From contig NZ_JBDZDN010000001.1 in the NCBI RefSeq assembly GCF_040049215.1, positions 1,488,001-1,552,000 on the forward strand: 64,000 bases of DNA, read 5' to 3'. The notes under the pieces were generated by a model. The model was not told where the DNA came from and ran no database searches. It saw only the letters and a list, made by a program, of their open reading frames with translations. The stretch's first letter is position 1. Each line of letters begins with the position of its first letter. The stretch comes from Mesorhizobium_K sp040049215 (GTDB lineage: Bacteria; Pseudomonadota; Alphaproteobacteria; Rhizobiales; Rhizobiaceae). This document shows positions 52,966 to 63,831 of this stretch, piece by piece. Both the position numbers and the translations under genes were made by a program.

Positions 52966-55143
52966 ATGACCGATCGCGTAGAGATCGCCGGCCTGCAGAT
53001 TGCCCGCGAGCTGCATGATTTCGTCGTGGAAGAGGCCATTCCGGGGACCGGCATCGACGCCCGGGAATTCTGGGCCGGTTTCTCCAACATCGTCCACGAG
53101 CTTGGGCCGCGCAACCGCGCGCTGCTTAAGCGCCGCGACGATTTGCAGGAGAAGATCGACGCCTGGCACCGCGAACATGGCGCGCCGGTCGACATGGAGG
53201 CCTACAAGAACTTCCTCACGGAGATCGGATATCTCGTCCCGGAAGGCGTGTCCTTCCAGGTAACGACCGAAAACGTCGATCCCGAGATCGCCACCATCGC
53301 CGGGCCGCAGCTCGTCGTGCCGGTGATGAACGCGCGTTATGCGCTCAACGCCGCCAATGCACGCTGGGGCTCGCTCTACGACGCGCTCTACGGCACCGAT
53401 GCGATCACCGACACCGGCGGCGCGGAGAGGGGCAAGGACTACAATCCGATACGCGGCGGCAAGGTCATCGCCTGGGTGCGCAATTTCCTCGACGAGGTCG
53501 TGCCCCTCGATGGCGCCAACTGGCGGGGCGTTCGAGGTTTCTCGGTTGCCGATGCGAAGCTGGTGGTCGCGCTCGATGGCGGTCGGGAGACGGGCCTGAA
53601 GCAGCCTGGGAAATTTGCCGGCTATCTCGGCGAGGCGTCCGCGCCAAGCCAGTTCCTGATGAAGAATAACGGCATCCATATCGAAGTGCTGATCGACGCC
53701 GGCTCGGCGATCGGCAAGACCGATTCTGCGCACATTTCCGACGTTTGGCTGGAATCGGCGCTAACGACCATCCAGGATTTCGAGGATTCGATCGCCGCGG
53801 TCGACGCCGAGGACAAGGTGGCTGCCTACCGCAACTGGCTCGGCCTGATGAAGGGCGACCTTGGGGAGGAGGTCGAGAAGGGCGGCAAGACCTTCACGCG
53901 AAAACTCAACCCGGACCTCGACTACAAGGCGCCGGACGGCTCGCTCTTCGAGCTGAAATGCCGCTCGCTGATGCTGGTCAGGAACGTCGGCCACCTGATG
54001 TCGAACCCGGCGATCGTCGACCGCGAAGGACATGAGGTGCCCGAAGGCATCATGGATGCGGCGGTCACCGCGCTGATCGCGCTGCATGACGTCGGCCCCA
54101 ACGGAAGGCGCAAGAATTCCCGCGCGGGCTCGGTCTATGTGGTGAAGCCCAAGATGCATGGGCCCGACGAGGTGGAGTTCGCGGTGGAGATCTTCGCGCG
54201 CGTCGAGAAGACGCTGAAGATGCCCCACAACACCATCAAGATGGGCATCATGGACGAGGAGCGGCGCACGACGGTCAACCTCAAGGAGTGCATCCGCGCA
54301 GCCAAGGAGCGCGTGGTGTTCATCAACACCGGTTTCCTCGACCGCACCGGCGACGAGATGCACACCTCGATGGAAGCCGGGCCGATGATCCGCAAGGGCG
54401 ACATGAAGCAGGCGGCGTGGATTTCCGCCTATGAGGCGTGGAACGTCGACACCGGGCTCGAATGCGGCCTGTCCGGCCACGCGCAGATCGGCAAGGGCAT
54501 GTGGGCGATGCCGGACCTGATGGCGGCGATGCTGGAGCAGAAGATCGGCCATCCCAAAGCCGGCGCCAACACCGCCTGGGTGCCGTCGCCGACCGCCGCG
54601 ACGCTCCATGCGACGCACTACCACAGGGTAGACGTGCATGCCGTGCAGGAGGGGCTGAAGAAAAGGCCGAAGGCCAAGCTGGACGACATCCTGTCCATTC
54701 CGGTCGCCGTACGGCCGAACTGGACGGAAGAGGAAGTCCAGAAGGAGCTCGACAACAATGCGCAGGGAATCCTGGGTTATGTCGTGCGCTGGATCGACCA
54801 GGGCGTCGGCTGCTCCAAGGTGCCGGACATCAACAATGTCGCGCTGATGGAGGACCGCGCCACGCTGCGCATCTCCTCGCAGCACATCGCCAACTGGCTC
54901 CATCACGGCGTCGCCACCAGGGAGCAGGTGACGGAGACGCTGAAGCGCATGGCGGCGGTCGTCGACAGGCAGAACGAGGGCGATCCGCTCTACCGGCCGA
55001 TGGCGCGCGACTTCGACAAGTCGATCGCCTTCCAGGCCGCCTGCGATCTCGTGTTCAAGGGCCGCGAGCAGCCGAACGGCTACACCGAGCCGGTGCTGCA
55101 TGCGCGCCGGCTGGAGCTGAAGGCGCGGGACCGGGCGGGATGA
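52966..55143 (+). CDS. glcB: Malate synthase G
   Basis: This enzyme condenses glyoxylate and acetyl-CoA to malate. The 725-residue, monomeric G-type product has WGSLYDALYGTDAI near 126, LQDFEDS-type VDAEDKVAAYRNWLGLMKG near 275, GLNVG-type MHGPDEVEFAVEIF near 395, and the catalytic-site TAATLHATHYHRVDV. The ATG at 52966 has TTGGAG at the right distance; an ATG three codons earlier is too close to it. The frame extends upstream through the leader but without similarity. The gene is divergent from the galactose operon. Confidence 0.96.
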   Translation: MTDRVEIAGLQIARELHDFVVEEAIPGTGIDAREFWAGFSNIVHELGPRNRALLKRRDDLQEKIDAWHREHGAPVDMEAYKNFLTEIGYLVPEGVSFQVTTENVDPEIATIAGPQLVVPVMNARYALNAANARWGSLYDALYGTDAITDTGGAERGKDYNPIRGGKVIAWVRNFLDEVVPLDGANWRGVRGFSVADAKLVVALDGGRETGLKQPGKFAGYLGEASAPSQFLMKNNGIHIEVLIDAGSAIGKTDSAHISDVWLESALTTIQDFEDSIAAVDAEDKVAAYRNWLGLMKGDLGEEVEKGGKTFTRKLNPDLDYKAPDGSLFELKCRSLMLVRNVGHLMSNPAIVDREGHEVPEGIMDAAVTALIALHDVGPNGRRKNSRAGSVYVVKPKMHGPDEVEFAVEIFARVEKTLKMPHNTIKMGIMDEERRTTVNLKECIRAAKERVVFINTGFLDRTGDEMHTSMEAGPMIRKGDMKQAAWISAYEAWNVDTGLECGLSGHAQIGKGMWAMPDLMAAMLEQKIGHPKAGANTAWVPSPTAATLHATHYHRVDVHAVQEGLKKRPKAKLDDILSIPVAVRPNWTEEEVQKELDNNAQGILGYVVRWIDQGVGCSKVPDINNVALMEDRATLRISSQHIANWLHHGVATREQVTETLKRMAAVVDRQNEGDPLYRPMARDFDKSIAFQAACDLVFKGREQPNGYTEPVLHARRLELKARDRAG

Positions 55144-55165
55144 CCCGCGCGGGCGACGGCGCTTC

Positions 55166-55843
55166 ATGATCCTGCTCGCCATCGACACCGCCTCGGCGCT
55201 CTGCGCGGCTTGCGTCTATGACAGCGTGGCGCGGAAGGTATTCGGCCGCGCGGTGCTCGATCTTGGCAAGGGCCATGCCGAGCATCTGATCGGCGTCGTC
55301 CACGATGCCATGGCGCAGGCGGACGTCGATTTTTCTGCGCTGGAGCGGATCGCAGTCGCTGTCGGGCCAGGTTCCTTCACCGGGGTCAGGGTCGGCGTGT
55401 CGGCGGCGCGGGGTTTCGCCATGGCCCTGAAGATTCCCGCAGTCGGCGTGACCACGCTGGAAGCGGTCGCGGCGGAAGCCCGGGAAACGTTCGGCGCCAG
55501 GAACGTGATGGCGGTGCTCGACGGCGGCCGCGGCGAGATCCACGCGGCAGTCTATGATGAAGCGGGCCGGGAAATCATGGCGCCGATGGCCATGACCCTC
55601 GCCGACGCAGCCCGGATGGCACTGAAGCACTCGGCCCTGCTCGCCGGTTCGGCAGCCGCGGCGGTCGCGAAGGAAGCCGGGCCGGAGCCGCGGGTCGGGC
55701 CGGAGCGAGCGACAACGGATATCAGGATCTACGCCGAGCTCGGCGCCGCCAAGCAGCCAGGCGAGAAGCCGAAGCCGCTTTATCTGCGCGAGGCGGACGC
55801 CAAGCCTCAGGCGGGTTTCGTGCTGCCGCGAATCCGGTCATGA
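55166..55843 (+). CDS. tsaB: tRNA threonylcarbamoyladenosine synthesis protein TsaB
   Basis: TsaB is the non-catalytic partner of TsaD in making t6A37 on ANN-decoding tRNAs. The 225-residue ASKHA-fold protein starts MILLAIDTAS and has LGKGHAEHLIGVVHDA, VAVGPGSFTGVRVGVSAARG and GGRGEIHAAVYD, all typical. It heads the conserved run tsaB-rimI-plsC-miaB. Confidence 0.96.
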   Translation: MILLAIDTASALCAACVYDSVARKVFGRAVLDLGKGHAEHLIGVVHDAMAQADVDFSALERIAVAVGPGSFTGVRVGVSAARGFAMALKIPAVGVTTLEAVAAEARETFGARNVMAVLDGGRGEIHAAVYDEAGREIMAPMAMTLADAARMALKHSALLAGSAAAAVAKEAGPEPRVGPERATTDIRIYAELGAAKQPGEKPKPLYLREADAKPQAGFVLPRIRS

Positions 55844-55885
55844 TCGCGGCTGGATCGCTCGCATGCCGGCAAAAGATCAAACCTG

Positions 55886-56377
55886 ATGCGCATACCCTTC
55901 CTGACCACCAAGAGCCGTGACTATACGCTGGAACCGCTGACCGCGGCCGACAGCCCGGCGATCTCGAAAATCCATCGCGAGGATTTCGCACGGCCCTGGA
56001 CCGACGGCGAATTCGCCAGCCTGCTCGGGCAGGACACGGTGTTCGGCTACGCGGCCCGCGAGACCGGCCGCGGCGGCTCGCCGCCGGTCGGCTTCGTGCT
56101 GGCGCGGCTGGTGGCCGGCGAGGGCGAAATCCTGACGGTGGCGGTGGCCCGGACACATCGCAGGCACGGCCTGGGCTGGCGGCTGATGGATGCGGTGCTG
56201 CGGGAACTTCACGGCCAGCGCGCCGAGGCGCTGTTCCTCGAGGTGGACGAGACCAACGCGCCGGCGATCGCGCTCTACCGGCGGCTCGGTTTCTTCGAGG
56301 TCGGCAAGCGGCCGCGCTACTACGAGTCGGCCCAGGGAAAGAGCGGCGCGCTTGTCATGCGCCGCGATCTTCGCTAG
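55886..56377 (+). CDS. rimI: Ribosomal protein S18-alanine N-acetyltransferase
   Basis: A 163-residue GNAT acetyltransferase. The acetyl-CoA motif RTHRRHGLGWRLMDAVL near 89-105 and FLEVDETNAPAIALYRRLGFFEVGKRPRYY near 116-145 place it in the RimI family. It follows tsaB by 42 bp, as is common. Confidence 0.93.
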   Translation: MRIPFLTTKSRDYTLEPLTAADSPAISKIHREDFARPWTDGEFASLLGQDTVFGYAARETGRGGSPPVGFVLARLVAGEGEILTVAVARTHRRHGLGWRLMDAVLRELHGQRAEALFLEVDETNAPAIALYRRLGFFEVGKRPRYYESAQGKSGALVMRRDLR

Positions 56378-56392
56378 CGGATATGTTTCGCG

Positions 56393-56413
56393 AAGCATGA
56401 TCTGGTCATGCTT
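56393..56413. other. 8-bp hairpin between rimI and plsC
   Basis: AAGCATGA at 56393-56400 pairs with TCATGCTT at 56406-56413 over 5 nt. The AGCATGATC/TCATGCTTTA pattern is like a widespread small intergenic palindrome of rhizobia. No T-run follows. Confidence 0.5.
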
Positions 56414-56431
56414 TAGAGGGCGCTGCGTAAG

Positions 56432-57235
56432 ATGATCGGCAGGATCCGGCTCGTGGTCGCGCTCGGCGGCGTCGCCGTCTCGACGCTGGCGCTGGTCCCG
56501 CTGCAGCTGGTCGCCATGAAGACCAGGCTGTGGAGCGAGTGGCCGGTGCTGCGGCTATGGCACAGGGTGAACGTCCGTGCGCTCGGATTTCGCGTTCATC
56601 AGCACGGCCAGCTGACGGACAAAAGGCCGCTGGTCGTCGCGGCCAACCACATCTCCTGGACCGACATTTCCGTCATCGGCTCGCGCTGCGACGTCTCCTT
56701 CATCGCCAAGGCCGACATGGCCGCCTGGCCTGTAATGGGCTGGCTGGCGCGGCTGCAGCGCACCATCTTCATTGAACGCGAGCGCAGGCGGACCTCCGGC
56801 ACGCAGGCAAGCGAGATCGCGCGGCGGCTGGCCGCCGGCGAGGCGGTGGTGCTGTTCGCGGAAGGCACGACGGGCGACGGCAATGTCATCCTGCCGTTCA
56901 AGAGCACGCTGTTCGGCGCGGCCACCATGGCGATCCAGGAAGGCGCGGCCGACAAGGTCTATATCCAGCCGCTGACCATCGCCTACACCCGCTTCCAGGG
57001 CATGCCGATGGGCCGCCGGCACAGGCCGCTGGCCGCCTGGATCGGCGATACCGAGCTTGCGCCGCACGCGGCGGCGCTGCTCAGCGAAGGCGCGGTGGAC
57101 GTGGAACTGCATTTCGGCGAGGCGATCGAATTTTCGGCAGGCGACAACCGCAAGGAGGCGACGCGGCGCGCCGAATCCGAAGTGCGCGCCATGCTGCAGG
57201 CCGCGCTGGCGCGTCCCATTCCCAGCAAGCGTTAG
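56432..57235 (+). CDS. plsC: 1-acyl-sn-glycerol-3-phosphate acyltransferase-like protein
   Basis: A 267-residue membrane-associated acyltransferase: N-terminal hydrophobic helix (about 5-27), catalytic motif NHISWTD (72-78, His73 and Asp78), RTIFIER near 110 and FAEGTTGDGN near 145. PlsC makes phosphatidic acid; some rhizobial paralogues act on ornithine lipids, so the acceptor is uncertain. In several Rhizobiales I recall a fur/mur-type regulator gene between rimI and plsC; there is none here. Confidence 0.88.
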   Translation: MIGRIRLVVALGGVAVSTLALVPLQLVAMKTRLWSEWPVLRLWHRVNVRALGFRVHQHGQLTDKRPLVVAANHISWTDISVIGSRCDVSFIAKADMAAWPVMGWLARLQRTIFIERERRRTSGTQASEIARRLAAGEAVVLFAEGTTGDGNVILPFKSTLFGAATMAIQEGAADKVYIQPLTIAYTRFQGMPMGRRHRPLAAWIGDTELAPHAAALLSEGAVDVELHFGEAIEFSAGDNRKEATRRAESEVRAMLQAALARPIPSKR

Positions 57236-57289
57236 CCCGCCGGCAGAATCGTCTGTTTTTCGTCATCAAAAGCCGCTAGAAGCCGCGAA

Positions 57290-58705
<1,416 letters not shown>

Positions 58706-58728
58706 TGCCGGCTGAAGAGGAGAGACGA

Positions 58729-59781
<1,053 letters not shown>

Positions 59782-59827
59782 CCAGGCCTTAGCGCCCAAG
59801 GAGCGGCCCGTCCGGCCGCAATCGTTT

Positions 59828-60319
59828 ATGCCCTCACCGCGCAAGCCCCGGATCGACATCGACATCACCGTCGAAGCCGGCGCGTGGCCGCCGACGCGGG
59901 GGCTGAGGGGCCTCGTCCGCAAGGCCGTGGATGCGGCGCTGCAAGAAACCGGCGTCGATGCCGGGACCGGCTCCGAACTCAGCGTGGTCTTCTCCGACGA
60001 CGCGCATATTCGCCGGCTCAACGCTGGCTGGCGCGGCAAGGACAAGCCGACCAATGTGCTGTCCTTCCCCGCTTTCCCGGTCGAGTTGGGCGTCCCGATC
60101 CCGCCCATGCTGGGCGATATCGTGCTGGCGGCCGAGACGGTAGCGCGCGAGGCGACGGTGGAAGGCAAGCCCCTCGACCACCATATCACGCATCTCGTGG
60201 TCCACGGCCTGCTGCATTTGCTCGGCCACGATCACGAGGACGAGGCGGAGGCGGAGGTGATGGAGGCGTTGGAGAAGGCAGCGCTGGCGAGGCTTGCCAT
60301 TCCCGATCCCTACGCGTAA
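59828..60319 (+). CDS. ybeY: Endoribonuclease YbeY (rRNA maturation factor)
   Basis: YbeY processes the 3' end of 16S rRNA and takes part in ribosome quality control. The 163-residue product has the zinc motif HGLLHLLGHDH at about 125-135 (three histidines) and the preceding NVLSFPAFP and LGDIVLAAETVAREA. It lies between phoH and the CorC-like gene, the usual order. Confidence 0.96.
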   Translation: MPSPRKPRIDIDITVEAGAWPPTRGLRGLVRKAVDAALQETGVDAGTGSELSVVFSDDAHIRRLNAGWRGKDKPTNVLSFPAFPVELGVPIPPMLGDIVLAAETVAREATVEGKPLDHHITHLVVHGLLHLLGHDHEDEAEAEVMEALEKAALARLAIPDPYA

Positions 60320-60324
60320 CAGAA

Positions 60325-61425
60325 ATGGAAACCAGCCGGACGACGATGAACGATATCCCTGAGCCTGCCGCGCGGCCCGAAGCAGGCGGCGCGAAAGCCG
60401 AGACGACGGAAGAGGGTCCGAGTCCCAGTCAATCCAGGTCGCCGGCCGTGGCGGTCGAAGCCACGGCCGACCGGCCGTCCTTCTTTGAACGGGTAGCCGG
60501 CCTGTTCAGGCACAAGAACGGCTCCAGCCTTCGCGAGGAAATAGTCGGCGCGCTGGCCGAGGCGACGACGGATGTGGAATCCTTCTCGCCTGGCGAGCGG
60601 GCGATGCTCAACAACATCCTGAGGTTGCGCGAGGTGCGCGTCGAGGACGTGATGATCCCGCGCGCCGACATCGAGGCGGTCGAGATCGGCACGACGCTCG
60701 GCGAACTGCTGACGGTGTTCGAACAGTCCGGCCATTCGCGCATGCCGGTCTTCGCCGAGACGCTCGACGATCCCAGAGGCATGGTGCACATCCGCGACGT
60801 GCTGGCCCACATCACCAAGCTCGCCCGGGTCAAGAAAGGCCGCGGTGCTCGCAAGACGCCGGCGCCGGCGCTCGACTTCGCCAATGTCGACCTGACGAAG
60901 ACGATCGGCGACCTCAACCTGATGCGCACCGTCCTGTTCGTGCCGCCTTCCATGCTTGCCTCGGACCTCATGGGGCGCATGCAGGCTAGCCGCACCCAGA
61001 TGGCGCTGGTCATCGACGAATATGGCGGCACCGACGGGCTGGTGTCGCTCGAAGACATCGTCGAGATGGTCGTCGGCGACATCGAGGATGAGCATGACGA
61101 CGAGGAGGCGATGATCACCCAGGCGGGCGACGGCGTCTACATCGTCGATGGCAAGGCCGAGATCGACGAGGTCGCCAGGCTGATCGGCGAGGATTTCAAG
61201 GCTGGCGAGCATGGCGAGTATGTCGATACGATCGGCGGCATGGTGTTCAATACGCTCGGCCGGGTGCCTGCGCGGGGAGAAGTCGTCCAAGCCATTCCGG
61301 GCTTCGAGTTCCATGTACTCGACGCCGATCCGCGCCGCGTCAAGCGCGTGCGCATCGTCGACATCATGAAGGCCGAGCGCCGCCGTCGGGCGGCGCGCAC
61401 CGAACAGCCGCTGCCGAATTCCTAG
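60325..61425 (+). CDS. CBS-domain hemolysin-family protein (CorC/TlyC-like)
   Basis: A 366-residue protein: a variable acidic N-terminus, a short linker (FFERVAGLFRHK), two CBS domains (about 85-215, with VRVEDVMIPRADIEAVEIG and MALVIDEYGGTDGLVSLEDI) and a C-terminal CorC_HlyC domain (about 255-350). No membrane domain is present. CorC-type proteins are tied to magnesium or cobalt efflux and envelope integrity. Starts at 60325 or 60346 are both possible. lnt follows. Confidence 0.92.
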   Translation: METSRTTMNDIPEPAARPEAGGAKAETTEEGPSPSQSRSPAVAVEATADRPSFFERVAGLFRHKNGSSLREEIVGALAEATTDVESFSPGERAMLNNILRLREVRVEDVMIPRADIEAVEIGTTLGELLTVFEQSGHSRMPVFAETLDDPRGMVHIRDVLAHITKLARVKKGRGARKTPAPALDFANVDLTKTIGDLNLMRTVLFVPPSMLASDLMGRMQASRTQMALVIDEYGGTDGLVSLEDIVEMVVGDIEDEHDDEEAMITQAGDGVYIVDGKAEIDEVARLIGEDFKAGEHGEYVDTIGGMVFNTLGRVPARGEVVQAIPGFEFHVLDADPRRVKRVRIVDIMKAERRRRAARTEQPLPNS

Positions 61426-61534
61426 TCGCGTCACCACCGGTTCATTCCGCGCGTGAAAAGAACTAACGTTCCCCGCGTGATTCTCTGACGCGTGACCCCG
61501 GCGGTCATGCCACGGCTCGAGAGGGGCGGAGCGC

Positions 61535-63118
61535 ATGGAGCGCCTGGCGGGGCGGATAATTCTGCTTTGGGGCTGGCGTCGGCTGGCGGCAGCCTTTGCC
61601 GCCGGCGCGTTGTTGGTGCTGACGCAGGCGCCGTACGATTTCTTCGCGGCCGGCTTTATCTCCCTGCCTGTGCTGGTCTGGCTGCTTGACGGCGCGACGG
61701 CGCAGCCTTCACTCAATCCGCTGAGCCGCCTGAAGCCCGCCTTCGCCACCGGCTGGTGGTTCGGCTTCGGGTATTTTCTAGCGGGGCTCTGGTGGATCGG
61801 CGGCGCCCTGCTCGTCGAGGCGGAGAGTTTCGCCTGGGCTTTGCCCTTAGCGGTCCTTGGCATCCCGCTGATGCTGGCCTTCTTCTACGGCTTCGCCACC
61901 GCGGTCGCCCGCATCTTCTGGACCAACGGCATCGGCCGCATCGCGGCGATCGCCTTCGGTTTCGGGCTGGCGGAATGGCTTCGCACCTTCCTCTTCACCG
62001 GCTTTCCATGGAATCCCGTCGGACTGGCGGCGATGCCGACGCCGCTGCTGATGCAAAGCGTAACCGTGACGGGCGTGACCGGGATGAACGCGCTTGCCGT
62101 CTTCGTCTTCGCCACGCCAGCGCTGCTTGCCGCTAGGCGCAGCCTGCGTCTTGGCCTCATCCTTGCCGCGGTGATGATCGCCGCGCATGCCGGCTACGGT
62201 TATATAAGACTGAACTCGCCGGCGGATGCGTCCGCCGACAAACTTGCCGTCCGGATCGTGCAGCCGTCGATCGACCTGTCGGAGAAATGGGACGATAGCG
62301 TCCGCGACCGAGTCTTCGCCACGACCATGGAACTCTCCGCGCGGCCTCCCCAAGCCGGCCGGCCGGCGCCGCAGCTCGTGCTGTGGCCGGAAACCTCGGT
62401 GCCCTTCTTTTTCACGGAGCGGCCCGATGCGCTCGCCGCGATCGGCGAGATGCTGAAGCCCGGCCAGACACTGGTCGCGGGCGTCGTGCGCGAGGAGGCG
62501 AGGGGTGGCGAGCCGCTCTACTACAATTCCGTCATAGCCATCGACGACGGCGGCGAGATCGTCGGCGCGGTCGACAAGGTGCATCTCGTTCCGTTCGGCG
62601 AGTACATCCCGTTCGCGGACGTTGCGGCGCGCTTCGGCATCGGGCAATTGGTCGCAGGGCCGATGAATTTCGTCGCCGGCAGCCAGCGTCATCCGCTCGA
62701 ACTGCCGGGGGGCATCAAGGCCTCGCCCTTCATCTGCTACGAAATCATCTTCCCCGAATTGGTGGCGGTTGACGTTGCGTCAACCCGGATTATTGTGAAC
62801 GTCACAAATGACGCCTGGTTCGGGGAGACGCCCGGCCCCTACCAGCATTTCCGCCAGGCGCAGGTGCGGGCTGTGGAAAACGGATTGCCGCTGCTGCGTG
62901 CCGCAAATAACGGGATATCGGGCGTCATCGACGCGCGCGGACGCGTCATCGACGCCTTGGCGCTGAACGTCAGGGACGTTGTGGATGTCGAGCTGGAGGT
63001 GCCCGACGCGCCGTCTGCCGCCGTACTTCGGCCGCGGCTCAACGGCTTGGCGATCCTGGGTATCCTTGCGGCGTTCGCATTGGCGGGAAGGGTCAGGCAG
63101 CGGCTGCAGGCGAATTGA
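61535..63118 (+). CDS. lnt: Apolipoprotein N-acyltransferase
   Basis: Lnt adds the third acyl chain to lipoproteins in the inner membrane. The 527-residue protein has about seven N-terminal membrane helices and a nitrilase-type domain. The catalytic triad is present: Glu in LWPETSVPFF near 286, Lys in VDKVHLVPFGEYIPF near 348 and Cys in FICYEIIFPE near 400. GGGGCGGAG precedes the ATG. Confidence 0.96.
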   Translation: MERLAGRIILLWGWRRLAAAFAAGALLVLTQAPYDFFAAGFISLPVLVWLLDGATAQPSLNPLSRLKPAFATGWWFGFGYFLAGLWWIGGALLVEAESFAWALPLAVLGIPLMLAFFYGFATAVARIFWTNGIGRIAAIAFGFGLAEWLRTFLFTGFPWNPVGLAAMPTPLLMQSVTVTGVTGMNALAVFVFATPALLAARRSLRLGLILAAVMIAAHAGYGYIRLNSPADASADKLAVRIVQPSIDLSEKWDDSVRDRVFATTMELSARPPQAGRPAPQLVLWPETSVPFFFTERPDALAAIGEMLKPGQTLVAGVVREEARGGEPLYYNSVIAIDDGGEIVGAVDKVHLVPFGEYIPFADVAARFGIGQLVAGPMNFVAGSQRHPLELPGGIKASPFICYEIIFPELVAVDVASTRIIVNVTNDAWFGETPGPYQHFRQAQVRAVENGLPLLRAANNGISGVIDARGRVIDALALNVRDVVDVELEVPDAPSAAVLRPRLNGLAILGILAAFALAGRVRQRLQAN

Positions 63119-63144
63119 CAGCAGATATATTAGAAATTCATACT
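63115..63144 (+). promoter_or_regulatory. Candidate promoter of the XRE regulator gene
   Basis: TTGACA at 63115-63120 and CATACT at 63139-63144 are 18 bp apart, about 100 bp before the ATG at 63247, in an AT-rich patch starting at the lnt stop codon. The -35 is perfect; the -10 matches four of six. Confidence 0.4.
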
Positions 63145-63246
63145 GGAACGGTCCGGCATAAAGAGCTTGCAGCCGATCGTTGGGGATAGGGGTGCGCCGG
63201 GATGACAAGTAAAAACGAGAAGCCGGCTAAGGTCGGCGAGGAAAAA

Positions 63247-63669
63247 ATGGCAGACAAAGACAACAAGAAGAAGCCTAACCCTACTGATATGCACGTTGGG
63301 AGCAGGATCAGGCTTCGCCGCAATATGCTCGGCATGAGTCAGGAAAAGCTGGGCGAAAATCTCGGCATAACCTTTCAGCAGATCCAGAAATACGAGAAGG
63401 GAACGAACCGCGTCGGCGCAAGCCGTCTGCAGGCCATCGCCAATATACTCGGCGTTCCCCCCGCATTCTTCTTCGAAGACCTGCCCGGTTCCGAGACGGC
63501 CGGCAATCGCGGCTTCGCCGAAGATCCATCCGCCGCCTTCGCGCTCGACTTCTGCACCAGCGCGGAAGGGCTTCAGCTCAACCGCGCCTTCGTCAGGATC
63601 GCCGATCTCAAGGTGCGCCGCAGGATCATAGAGCTGGTGAAGAGCCTCGCCTCGGACGAAGTCGGCTAG
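63247..63669 (+). CDS. XRE-family helix-turn-helix regulator
   Basis: A 140-residue protein with a helix-turn-helix at about residues 16-70 (VGSRIRLRRNMLGMSQEKLGENLGITFQQIQKYEKG, read in parts) and a helical C-terminal half. It closely fits the alphaproteobacterial regulators coded between lnt and metK, a conserved position. The ATG at 63247 has GAGGAAAA upstream; an ATG at 63202 would add 15 lysine-rich residues and is less family-like. Its targets are not shown by the sequence. Confidence 0.92.
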   Translation: MADKDNKKKPNPTDMHVGSRIRLRRNMLGMSQEKLGENLGITFQQIQKYEKGTNRVGASRLQAIANILGVPPAFFFEDLPGSETAGNRGFAEDPSAAFALDFCTSAEGLQLNRAFVRIADLKVRRRIIELVKSLASDEVG

Positions 63670-63682
63670 TTTCTGACCGTTA

Positions 63683-63731
63683 GCAGGCGCTTGGGCCGGC
63701 GTTGTTGGAAAACTGTTTCCGAACCGCCTGC
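63683..63731 (+). other. Two-part stem-loop between the XRE gene and metK
   Basis: GCAGGCG at 63683-63689 pairs with CGCCTGC at 63725-63731 and encloses a second hairpin, GGAAA 63707-63711 with TTTCC 63716-63720. It starts 13 bp after the XRE stop. There is no T-run, so it may be a weak terminator or part of a metK leader. Confidence 0.45.
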
Positions 63732-63750
63732 CCGCGAGGCCAAACGCCGC

Positions 63751-63780
63751 TTGACGAATCCGGTGCGGCGTCGGTAACAC
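63751..63780 (+). promoter_or_regulatory. Candidate metK promoter
   Basis: TTGACG at 63751-63756 and TAACAC at 63775-63780 are separated by 18 bp, about 50 bp before the GTG start of metK. A GCCGGC-TGTC-GCCGGC hairpin lies in the short leader. Confidence 0.4.
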
Positions 63781-63831
63781 GGGTCCCGCCCGAAGCCGGC
63801 TGTCGCCGGCCAGCCTTCGAGAGGGACACCC

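Noticed and set aside
61426..61534. A gene between corC and lnt
   Set aside because: Only 109 bp, with no ORF bearing a ribosome site; it most likely holds the lnt leader.
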